This document shows, in pieces, positions 1-5,344 of a DNA stretch of 6,106 nucleotides. Under the pieces are notes generated by a model, which was not told where the DNA came from, did no database searches, and saw only the letters and a program-made list of their open reading frames with translations. Made by a program: the position numbers and the translations under genes. The stretch spans positions 1 to 6,106 of the forward strand of contig JABGQJ010000476.1 in NCBI GenBank assembly GCA_018648945.1, read 5' to 3'. The stretch comes from Victivallales bacterium. Lineage in GTDB: Bacteria; Verrucomicrobiota; Lentisphaeria; Oligosphaerales; Lenti-02. Positions within the stretch are counted from its first letter, which is position 1; the number at the start of each line of letters is the position of its first letter.

Positions 1-554
1 GGGGCCTGCTTCCAGCCCTTGCCGGGGTCGATATCGAAACGGGTCTGGGTGATCGCTTGGCCAGCGGGGATGGGTTCTTCGATCCGGATCCAGTCGATCT
101 CCACGTCGGCGTTGGGAGGCGGGTCGAAGCGCACATGGACGATCTGCTTCTCGGCTTGCCAGAAGGGACGGCAGCGGATGGTCTCCCAGGCCCCGCCCTG
201 CACCGGTATCTCGATCACCTTCTTGCCGGAGAAGCCGTCGTACTTGCCCTTGGTGGTGTTGCTGTAGAAGACTGCAGCCTTGCCGGCTTGGCTGAAGCGG
301 ACGCGTGCCACCACTTCCTGGTAGGCATTGGCCTTCAGTTCGAAGAGGGGACTGATGAGTTGGGGATCGTGCCCGTTGGTGCGCCCATGCAGGATGCCGT
401 CGCGGACTTTCAGGTCGCCGAGATGGCGTGCGGCGCGCCAGCCTTCGGCATCGTTGTCGAAACCCCAACTGGGGAGGGTGGTTGCCTCCTGAGCCCGGCC
501 GACGAGCGATATGAAGAGGGCAGAGAGAAGGAACGGGCGGATCGGGATGGTCAC
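1..554 (-). CDS. Secreted protein with jelly-roll/CBM-like module, C-terminus cut by window edge
   Basis: The visible 184 residues are the N-terminal part of a larger exported protein. Residues 1-21 form a type I signal peptide: Arg6, a hydrophobic core (FLLSALFISLV) and a probable cut after G-R-A. Residues about 30-160 look like a beta-sandwich carbohydrate-binding-type module, opening with 'GFDNDAEGW' and ending with 'VEIDWIRIEE', the common closing strand of such folds. A second 'FDIDPGKGW' at 173-181 suggests a tandem copy starts at the edge. The start is GTG at 552-554, chosen because AGGAG (561-565, minus strand) lies 6 bases upstream and the signal peptide begins there. The gene is divergent from the URO-D-like gene. 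Such modules often precede or accompany secreted glycoside hydrolases, but no catalytic domain is visible, so the function stays open. The reading frame, export and module layout are seen in the sequence; sugar binding is inference. Confidence 0.8.
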   Translation of the reverse strand, partial: MTIPIRPFLLSALFISLVGRAQEATTLPSWGFDNDAEGWRAARHLGDLKVRDGILHGRTNGHDPQLISPLFELKANAYQEVVARVRFSQAGKAAVFYSNTTKGKYDGFSGKKVIEIPVQGGAWETIRCRPFWQAEKQIVHVRFDPPPNADVEIDWIRIEEPIPAGQAITQTRFDIDPGKGWKQA

Positions 555-704
555 GGGGGACTCCTGTTGAGCGGGCGCGGGTACCGACGGGTAGTTTGGC
601 GGGTGGACGGTGACAGATCAAGGGAGGAACCGCAACTTGCGGGCTTGCCGATGGCCGAGGCGCGGCTAGGGTGAGGCAGACCACAGGCAGATACGGACAC
701 GACG
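555..704. other. Divergent intergenic region between secreted-protein gene and URO-D-like gene
   Basis: These 150 bases separate two diverging starts, so they should hold both promoters. Only weak matches are visible: TTGCCG (645-650) and TAGGGT (667-672) 16 bases apart for the plus-strand gene, and TTGATC (616-621, minus strand) as a possible -35 for the minus-strand gene with no good -10. No clear operator dyad was seen. The promoter assignments are guesses; the divergent layout is certain if both starts are right. Confidence 0.4.
561..565 (-). promoter_or_regulatory. Ribosome binding site deciding the GTG start of the secreted protein
   Basis: AGGAG on the minus strand sits 6 bases before the GTG at 552-554. 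It fixes the start of the left-edge gene, which has no ATG at a suitable place. Confidence 0.65.
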
Positions 705-1670
705 ATGCAATTCTCACCAGCGATATACGAGCACTGTGCGGCCTTGATCGACCGGCGGCCATGGGACGTGTCGCGGAACGGTGATCTCTTGTTCCAGGCT
801 CAGTCGACGGCATATCGGCGGTATGGGCACAGCCCGATCGTGGTTGGCGTGGACATCTACAACCTGGAGGCCGAGGCCTACGGCGCCGTGGTGATGGAAC
901 CGGAGGGAAACGGGATTCCCGCGATCACGGAGCATATGCTGGGCGAGGTGAGCGAACTGAACACCTTGGCTCCGTTCCCGCGCGAGGCAGGGCGGTTGCC
1001 GATGGTCCTGGCGGTGGCGCAGAGGCTTAGGGACGCGTTGCCCGAGGCGGATGTGCGCGTGCCGGTGGCGGGGCCGTTCTCCGTGGCGATCAACCTGGTG
1101 GGCTTCGACTCCCTGCTCATCGCGGCCTTCATGGAACCGGAAATGACCCGTGCAGCGCTGATGCATCTGGCGGTCGGCCAGGCGGGGTTCTGCCGCATGG
1201 TTCGGGAGGCCGGGCTGGGCATCGCGTTTTTCGAGTCGGCAGCCACGCCGCCGCTGCTGTCGCCAGAGATGTTCCGTGGCGTTGCCTTGCCCCCGCTGCA
1301 TTGGTTGTTGCAGCAGGCGAGCGAGATCATGGGAGTGCCGGTGCCCTGTATCATGGGGGGCGACACCATGCCAATCCTTGATGACCTGCTGAGCACGGGC
1401 ACGCGATACGTGATTTGCCCGGCCCCGGGCGAGACGGATCAGGCGGCGTTTATGGAGACGATGCGCGCGCATCCGGAGGTGACCGTACGGATCAACATGG
1501 CACCCGAGATCACGGCGCGCGGGGATTGGCCGGCGGTGCAGGCGGAAGTGGACCGGATCGCCGGGGTGGTCCAAGGACGACCGAACACCTGCTTGGGGAC
1601 CGGTGCGCTGCCCTTCGAGACGTCGCCGCTAACGGTCGCGCGGATTGGCGAATACGCTGCGGAACTCTGA
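705..1670 (+). CDS. Uroporphyrinogen decarboxylase (URO-D) superfamily protein, function unknown
   Basis: This 321-residue protein is close to the usual length of the URO-D/MtaA TIM-barrel superfamily, whose members decarboxylate uroporphyrinogen or move methyl groups to corrinoids and thiols. Recognisable blocks in order are 'VVGVDIYNLEAEAYG' (about 46-60), 'VPVAGPFSVA' (119-128), 'FFESAATPPLLSP' (175-187), 'VPCIMGGDTMPILDDL' (213-228) and 'CLGTGALPFETSP' (296-308). Asp50 lies where URO-D enzymes carry a conserved Asp. The MtaA-type zinc motif HxC before G-[DN]-T is replaced by I-M-G (216-218), so a standard zinc methyltransferase is unlikely. The RQAGR motif of true HemE is also missing. 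The start ATG has only a weak upstream GGA (694-696), but family similarity begins at residue 2-3. The gene is divergent from the secreted-protein gene and 110 bases upstream of nagA. It is probably not HemE; substrate unknown. Confidence 0.85.
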   Translation: MQFSPAIYEHCAALIDRRPWDVSRNGDLLFQAQSTAYRRYGHSPIVVGVDIYNLEAEAYGAVVMEPEGNGIPAITEHMLGEVSELNTLAPFPREAGRLPMVLAVAQRLRDALPEADVRVPVAGPFSVAINLVGFDSLLIAAFMEPEMTRAALMHLAVGQAGFCRMVREAGLGIAFFESAATPPLLSPEMFRGVALPPLHWLLQQASEIMGVPVPCIMGGDTMPILDDLLSTGTRYVICPAPGETDQAAFMETMRAHPEVTVRINMAPEITARGDWPAVQAEVDRIAGVVQGRPNTCLGTGALPFETSPLTVARIGEYAAEL

Positions 1671-1681
1671 CGAGTGGGCAG

Positions 1682-1696
1682 GGGCGTCTTGCGCCC
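1682..1696 (+). repeat. Small GC-rich inverted repeat after URO-D-like gene
   Basis: GGGCG (1682-1686) pairs with CGCCC (1692-1696) around a TCTTG loop, starting 12 bases after the URO-D-like stop. With the hairpin at 1721-1736 it could slow or end transcription. There is no T-run after it, so alone it is not a typical terminator. Confidence 0.3.
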
Positions 1697-1717
1697 GCTC
1701 CGACGAGGGGCTAGGAT
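1689..1717 (+). promoter_or_regulatory. Weak candidate promoter for nagA
   Basis: TTGCGC (1689-1694) and TAGGAT (1712-1717) are 17 bases apart, the preferred spacing for a sigma-70-type promoter. The boxes match the consensus only 3 of 6 and 4 of 6. If real, transcription would begin just at or before the hairpin at 1721-1736, placing that hairpin in the nagA leader rather than at the end of the upstream transcript. Low confidence. Confidence 0.2.
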
Positions 1718-1720
1718 TCG

Positions 1721-1740
1721 AGGCGGGTTCCCGCCTTTCT
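1721..1740 (+). terminator. Possible weak intrinsic terminator or leader hairpin between URO-D-like gene and nagA
   Basis: AGGCGG (1721-1726) pairs perfectly with CCGCCT (1731-1736) around a GTTC loop, followed by TTCT. The stem is strong but the T-tract is short and broken, so termination would be partial at best. It lies about 50 bases after the URO-D-like stop and 40 bases before the nagA start. Confidence 0.35.
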
Positions 1741-1766
1741 GGTTTGGTGAATGCGAAACTGTGCGC

Positions 1767-1773
1767 AAAGGGG
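1767..1773 (+). promoter_or_regulatory. Ribosome binding site of nagA
   Basis: AAAGGGG ends 7 bases before the ATG at 1781. It favours this start over the in-frame ATG at 1751, which has no comparable purine run before it. Confidence 0.55.
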
Positions 1774-1780
1774 TTGTCGG

Positions 1781-2965
1781 ATGGCTGCCGAAACACTGCT
1801 GATCAAGAACGCCCAGCTGGTTCGCCCAGGCGTGGGAATCGAGGGTGGCTCGTTGGCGGTGCGGGACGGACGCATCACCGCCGTCGGCGATTTGGGTCCG
1901 GCCAATGCCGAGCCCGATGAGGTGTTGGATGCACGGGGCGCGTTGCTGACCCCGGGCCTGATCGATGTGCATACCCATGGCATCGAGCACTACCGCTATG
2001 ATGCCGGTCCGGAGGAGTTGCTGGCGGCGTCGAGCAAGCTTGGCTCCTACGGGTGCACCTGCGCCTTCCCTACGCTGATCGGGCGGGGCGGAGATGCCTT
2101 CGTGGAATTCGTCGCGCAGATGGCGGGCGTGTTGTCCAAGGTGACGGATGCGGCCATGCCGGGTCTCCATCTGGAAGGGCCGTTCATGGGGCATACGGGA
2201 GCTGGTTGCGATATCGTGCCCACCGATCTGGGGTTTGTCCGCGACGTCGTGGCAGCGGGCGCTGGCCGAGTGGCCATCATGTCCCTCAGTCCCGAGGTGT
2301 CGGGAATTGTGCCGGTGATCGAGCTGTTGGTCGCCGAGGGGATCGTTCCCTTCATTACCCACACTCTGGCCGGGCTTGAGGATACGCAACGTGCCCTGGA
2401 TGCAGGCGCGCGGCACGCCACGCATTTCTACGACGTGTTCTATGCCCCGCCGGAAACGGATCTTGGCAAGCGCCCCGCAGGTTGTGTGGAAGCGATGATG
2501 GCGGACCGTCGCGCGACGCTGGACTTCATCTGCGATGGGGTGCATGTGGAGCCGACGGTTGTGAAGATGGGCCTGGTCTGCAAGGGGTGGGAGAACGTGC
2601 TCCTGATCACCGACTCGAATATCGGTGCAGGGCTTCCCGCCGGCAAATACGACACGCCTTGGGGGTTCCGCATCGACGTGCACCCCGACAACGGTGCGCG
2701 CATCATTCCCCCGCACAAGTACGAGGGCTCGCTGGCCGGGTCGTCCCTGACGATGAATCGCGGTATGGCCAATCTGCATGCCTGGTTCGCGGACGAGTTC
2801 CTGTCCGAACAGCTCTGGGCTCTGGGCACGCGGAATCCGGCCCGCTTGCTGGGTCTGCCGGCCAAGGGGGTTCTCCAAGTCGGTGCCGATGCGGATCTCG
2901 TGCTCTGGGGAGAGGACTTCGAGCCTGTTGCCACCTGGGTGGGTGGACGGCGTGTACATGGATAG
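1781..2965 (+). CDS. nagA: N-acetylglucosamine-6-phosphate deacetylase-like amidohydrolase
   Basis: NagA removes the acetyl group from N-acetylglucosamine-6-phosphate in cytoplasmic amino-sugar use and cell-wall recycling. The 394-residue protein has the amidohydrolase layout: an N-terminal beta piece, 'PGLIDVHTHG' with His64 and His66, 'HLEGPF' with Glu132 (metal ligand position), His194 and His215 as the two barrel His ligands, 'DGVHV' with His255, and 'TDS' with Asp278 as the expected catalytic Asp, then 'LAGSSLTMNRGMANL'. Length is normal for the family. Departures are 'THTLAG' where NagA usually has 'GHT', 'THFYDVF' for 'THLYNAM', and a roughly 15-residue stretch (292-311) before 'EGSLAGS'. 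The ATG at 1781 was chosen over an in-frame ATG at 1751 because AAAGGGG (1767-1773) lies 7 bases before it and the family start fits. Fold and chemistry are firm; the exact sugar substrate is less so. No nagB, kinase or transporter is visible. Confidence 0.85.
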   Translation: MAAETLLIKNAQLVRPGVGIEGGSLAVRDGRITAVGDLGPANAEPDEVLDARGALLTPGLIDVHTHGIEHYRYDAGPEELLAASSKLGSYGCTCAFPTLIGRGGDAFVEFVAQMAGVLSKVTDAAMPGLHLEGPFMGHTGAGCDIVPTDLGFVRDVVAAGAGRVAIMSLSPEVSGIVPVIELLVAEGIVPFITHTLAGLEDTQRALDAGARHATHFYDVFYAPPETDLGKRPAGCVEAMMADRRATLDFICDGVHVEPTVVKMGLVCKGWENVLLITDSNIGAGLPAGKYDTPWGFRIDVHPDNGARIIPPHKYEGSLAGSSLTMNRGMANLHAWFADEFLSEQLWALGTRNPARLLGLPAKGVLQVGADADLVLWGEDFEPVATWVGGRRVHG

Positions 2966-2987
2966 CCCGTTTCGGGCCAAATGGACT

Positions 2988-2991
2988 GGAG
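2988..2991 (+). promoter_or_regulatory. Ribosome binding site deciding the TTG start of clpS
   Basis: GGAG ends 9 bases before the TTG at 3001 but only 3 bases before the in-frame TTG at 2995. An in-frame TGA at 2992-2994 rules out any start further upstream. This favours 3001. Confidence 0.5.
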
Positions 2992-3000
2992 TGATTGCCT

Positions 3001-3318
3001 TTGTCGGACCAGACCGAACACCATGGACAGGAACTGACTCTTACCAAGACGGATACTCGCACAGAGCATCCGCCCATGTTCCGGGTCCTCCTGCATAACG
3101 ACGACTACACACCGATGGATTTCGTGATCATGGTCCTGCGCGAGGTCTTCCGCAAGGAGGAGCTTCAGGCCGTGCAGATCATGCTGGCCGTTCACAAGCG
3201 CGGCCTCGGTGTGGCAGGCATCTATCCGCACGAGGTGGCCGAGACCAAGATGCACGTGGTGACCGAGCTCGCCAAGACCCATGAATACCCGCTGAAGTGC
3301 ACGATCGAGGTGGAGTAG
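3001..3318 (+). CDS. clpS: ATP-dependent Clp protease adaptor ClpS
   Basis: ClpS binds proteins with destabilising N-terminal residues (Leu, Phe, Tyr, Trp) and hands them to the ClpA unfoldase of the ClpAP protease in the cytoplasm. From TTG at 3001 it is 105 residues, matching the roughly 106 of E. coli ClpS. Residues 1-25 are a polar, flexible tail as in the family. The core then has 'LLHNDDYTPM' (N33, D34, D35, M39), 'MLAVH' (M61, V64, H65) and 'EVAETK', the residues that form the N-degron pocket and ClpA contact. The first in-frame ATG (codon 26) would remove the tail needed for delivery, so a TTG start is likely; TTG at 2995 is the alternative. It lies 35 bases after nagA, perhaps co-transcribed, and no clpA follows. 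It converges on lnt with a 4-base gap. Confidence 0.93.
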   Translation: MSDQTEHHGQELTLTKTDTRTEHPPMFRVLLHNDDYTPMDFVIMVLREVFRKEELQAVQIMLAVHKRGLGVAGIYPHEVAETKMHVVTELAKTHEYPLKCTIEVE

Positions 3319-3322
3319 CCCA

Positions 3323-4699
3323 TCACGAAGCAGTCTGTGGCAGGTTCCGCTTTCGTAGGGCGACTGCGGCGGCGAAGAAGCTATAGCCCACGGCACACAG
3401 CAAGGCGCACCAGGGCAGCAGCCAACCAACCCGGCTGTAGATCGTGAAATCGGTGCGACGACCAACGCGAGAGGTGAAGGCACCAGGTGCCATCAGGGGC
3501 AGGCTGGCGTGGACCTGGCCGTGGGGGTCGATCACTTGGGAGACGCCGGAGCTGGCGGCGCAGGCGAACCAGCGACCGTTCTCGGCGGCCCGGAGCCGGA
3601 ACAGCGCCCCGTGCTGCAGGTGTTGGGTTGCCCCCCAGTCCTGCGCGTCGAAGATGGGTACAGCGAACCACTCGGCCCCGCGCATGGTCATGTCCCGGAC
3701 CACGGTGGCATTGTCGCAATCGAAGCAGACTGGCGTGCCGATGGCTCCGCACCGGGTCTGGATGGGAGCGAACGTCGTGCCCGCGATCCCGTCGTTGAAG
3801 AAATGGACGGGGCGGGCCTTGTAGTACTCGCCAAGCACACCGTCGGCAGCCATGGTCAGCGCCGTATTGCGCCACTCCTTGGTGCCGGGGCCGATCACCG
3901 TCTGCGTGCCGAGGACCAGCACGGCATCCAACTCCCCGCAGAGGGTCTTGAGCCGATCCATGTCCCATGGCCTCTGGCGCACGTCGTAGGGCAATGAGTA
4001 TTCCGGCCAGAGCACAAGATCGGGGTGGTTCTGTTGTTCCGATCTAGTCAGCTCCGCATAGCTGTCGAGGAATCCCTCCTCGCTCTGCACAACCGTGACG
4101 GCAAGGCCTTCACCCGCCGCCAGTTCCACGGGCCTTGGGTGCACGACACCGAGGGCCAGAAGCGCGATTCCCAGTCCCGCTGCCACCCGCCAGGTCTCAC
4201 GGTAGAAAAGCCCTGCCGAGGCCAGGACAATCAGGAATGTCGTGCCGTATACGCCGACCAGTGGCAGGAGATACGTCGGGGGTATGGCGGACCCCATGCT
4301 GATCCACGGGAAACGGAGTAGGAAGACCTCGCACCGGTAGAACTCCAGCCCAGTCCATAGCGTGGCCGTCAGCAGGACCGCAAGATAGGGCGGCCACCCC
4401 CGCCGATTCACCGTTCTCAGGAGCACGCAGAAGGCGGCCGTGAAGAGCGCCAGGATGCAGAACAGAGGCAGCGTCGCGATGGCGAAGATGCCGCGCAACC
4501 AATGCAGTGTCCCCGCGTACAGCAACAGCCCGTGGAGCAACCCCAGGCAGAATGCCTGCCGCCAGGTCGCGCCACGCATGGCCAAGAGCAGCGGCACTAG
4601 CCCCATCACCACCAGAGGCCATGCCCCGAAGGGGGGGAAGCAGACCACCAACACCACGGCGCTCAGCAGTACCAACCCCAATCTCGCCTTCAGCGCCAT
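3323..4699 (-). CDS. lnt: Apolipoprotein N-acyltransferase
   Basis: Lnt moves a fatty acyl chain from phospholipid to the N-terminal cysteine of lipoproteins in the inner membrane, the last step of lipoprotein maturation in diderms. The 458-residue protein has several hydrophobic segments in its first 190 residues, a nitrilase-type catalytic domain at about 200-405, and a last membrane segment at about 424-447. The Glu-Lys-Cys triad is visible: Glu233 in 'LVLWPEYSLP', Lys294 in 'EYYKARP' and Cys325 in 'GTPVCFD'. 'FRLRAAENGRWF' (367-378) matches the usual R-A-x-E block. E. coli Lnt has Cys-Tyr-Glu at the nucleophile, whereas this protein has Cys-Phe-Asp. It is somewhat shorter than the 512-residue E. 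coli enzyme. The start ATG at 4699 has GGGGGGAA (4705-4712, minus strand) 5 bases upstream; longer in-frame extensions would enter the HIT gene. It is convergent with clpS. Confidence 0.9.
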   Translation of the reverse strand: MALKARLGLVLLSAVVLVVCFPPFGAWPLVVMGLVPLLLAMRGATWRQAFCLGLLHGLLLYAGTLHWLRGIFAIATLPLFCILALFTAAFCVLLRTVNRRGWPPYLAVLLTATLWTGLEFYRCEVFLLRFPWISMGSAIPPTYLLPLVGVYGTTFLIVLASAGLFYRETWRVAAGLGIALLALGVVHPRPVELAAGEGLAVTVVQSEEGFLDSYAELTRSEQQNHPDLVLWPEYSLPYDVRQRPWDMDRLKTLCGELDAVLVLGTQTVIGPGTKEWRNTALTMAADGVLGEYYKARPVHFFNDGIAGTTFAPIQTRCGAIGTPVCFDCDNATVVRDMTMRGAEWFAVPIFDAQDWGATQHLQHGALFRLRAAENGRWFACAASSGVSQVIDPHGQVHASLPLMAPGAFTSRVGRRTDFTIYSRVGWLLPWCALLCAVGYSFFAAAVALRKRNLPQTAS

Positions 4700-4704
4700 T
4701 GCCG

Positions 4705-4712
4705 TTCCCCCC
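4705..4712 (-). promoter_or_regulatory. Ribosome binding site of lnt
   Basis: GGGGGGAA on the minus strand lies 5 bases before the ATG at 4699. It supports this start over in-frame codons up to 4831, which would add a non-hydrophobic, Arg-rich 44-residue stretch and overlap the HIT gene. Confidence 0.45.
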
Positions 4713-4727
4713 GTTCTGCATGCTGTA

Positions 4728-4749
4728 GCCTGCCGCAGACCCAGCAGGC
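4728..4749 (-). repeat. Inverted repeat in lnt leader / after HIT gene
   Basis: GCCTGC (4728-4733) pairs with GCAGGC (4744-4749) around a 10-base loop. It lies downstream of the candidate lnt promoter, so it would fold in the lnt 5' leader about 30 bases before the start codon. No T-run follows on the minus strand, so a typical intrinsic terminator for the HIT gene is not supported. Confidence 0.35.
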
Positions 4750-4752
4750 CTC

Positions 4753-4771
4753 TATGTGGATGGCCTACATA
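4753..4771. repeat. AT-containing dyad near the lnt transcription start, possible operator
   Basis: TATGT (4753-4757) and ACATA (4767-4771) form a perfect inverted repeat around nine bases, just downstream of the candidate -10 box at 4775-4780. That is a usual place for a repressor site. It is short and could be chance, but AT-rich dyads stand out in this GC-rich DNA. Confidence 0.25.
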
Positions 4772-4774
4772 TCT

Positions 4775-4803
4775 ATCATACGGGCAATGGCAACGCCACA
4801 CAA
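4775..4803 (-). promoter_or_regulatory. Candidate sigma-70-type promoter for lnt
   Basis: On the minus strand TTGTGT (4798-4803) and TATGAT (4775-4780, 5 of 6 to consensus) are separated by 17 bases. This is the best promoter-like pair I found. It overlaps the end of the 109-base gap between the HIT stop and the lnt start and would give a leader of about 70 bases. The -35 box is weak (3 of 6). Confidence 0.4.
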
Positions 4804-4808
4804 GGCGC

Positions 4809-5333
4809 TCACGGCTGGGCCGGGGGCGCATCCGCCAGTTGGTCCCGAAGGCACTGGATGACCTGCGCCACGGATGGCCCTACGACTGGCGGGGGCGTTT
4901 TGCTCTCGGCAAACTCGCGACAGATGAAGAGGGTCATGTCCGCCCCGTCGAAATCAGTGGCCCCAACCGAAGCGCCGTCCAGCGGGTGGGCGTAGAACTG
5001 CTGGAGCTGACGATACCGTGCGTCTCGGCCATACGCCTCGGCAACCCACTCGCAGACGGGGATGATATGGAAGTGGATCGTGTGCCCCGCCTCGTGGCCA
5101 AAGCGGCAGGTGTAGAGATGCAGCGGCCGCAGCACGTCACGGATAGCTTGCTGCGTTCGCTGCAACACCATCCCAAGCTCGGCCAATGCCGCCGGGCAGA
5201 GGTCGGCAAGGTCCGCCGCCGCTGGATCCTTGGCCCCGACCATCAGGTAGCCCGGCAGCGCGGCATTGCAGCGCTGATTCACCAGCCAGTGGGGCGTTTC
5301 CCAGACCACGAATTCGGGGGGTGGGACAAACAT
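4809..5333 (-). CDS. HIT family protein (histidine triad nucleotide-hydrolase type)
   Basis: HIT proteins are small cytoplasmic nucleotide hydrolases or transferases acting on substrates such as Ap4A or AMP-amidates through a catalytic His. The 174-residue protein has 'WLVNQRCNAALPGYLMV' (16-32), the usual N-terminal strand pair, then 'GHTIHFHIIP' (83-92) as the active-site strand. His87 would be the nucleophile and His89 the third triad His; the first triad position is Thr85, with a His one residue earlier (His84). The tail beyond about residue 95 is longer than in minimal HIT proteins and ends Pro/Ala-rich. The ATG at 5333 was chosen because homology starts there. It lies 11 bases after the stop of the glycosidase-like gene and has no clear ribosome binding site (GGGGAG at 5348-5353 is 14 bases away), so translation may be coupled to the upstream gene. 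Substrate unknown. Confidence 0.82.
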   Translation of the reverse strand: MFVPPPEFVVWETPHWLVNQRCNAALPGYLMVGAKDPAAADLADLCPAALAELGMVLQRTQQAIRDVLRPLHLYTCRFGHEAGHTIHFHIIPVCEWVAEAYGRDARYRQLQQFYAHPLDGASVGATDFDGADMTLFICREFAESKTPPPVVGPSVAQVIQCLRDQLADAPPAQP

Positions 5334-5344
5334 GGCGGGTGGCT

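Noticed and set aside
57..674. Open plus-strand frame of 205 codons over the left-edge gene
   Set aside because: It lies codon-in-register opposite the minus-strand gene, which has a signal peptide, a ribosome binding site and domain-like sequence. The frame stays open because CTA, TTA and TCA codons are rare in GC-rich coding DNA.
714..1574. Minus-strand frame of 286 codons opposite the URO-D-like gene
   Set aside because: It is in codon register with the real gene and gives an Arg/His/Gln-rich product with no family features.
1751..1780. Earlier nagA start at the ATG at 1751
   Set aside because: There is no ribosome binding site before it, the extra residues (MRNCAQRGCR) are not family-like, and the ATG at 1781 is well placed after AAAGGGG.
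1439..2980. Minus-strand frame of 513 codons, the longest open frame in the window
   Set aside because: Its codons are exact reverse complements of the nagA codons over most of its length, and its product is His/Arg/Pro-rich with no recognisable motifs. nagA on the other strand has clear catalytic motifs.
3509..3997. Plus-strand frame of 162 codons inside lnt
   Set aside because: It lies opposite the nitrilase domain that holds the Glu-Lys-Cys triad, and no independent gene features were seen.
4700..4831. N-terminal extension of lnt upstream of the ATG at 4699
   Set aside because: The added 44 residues are Arg/Cys-rich, not family-like, and overlap the HIT gene. The ATG at 4699 has a purine-rich binding site.
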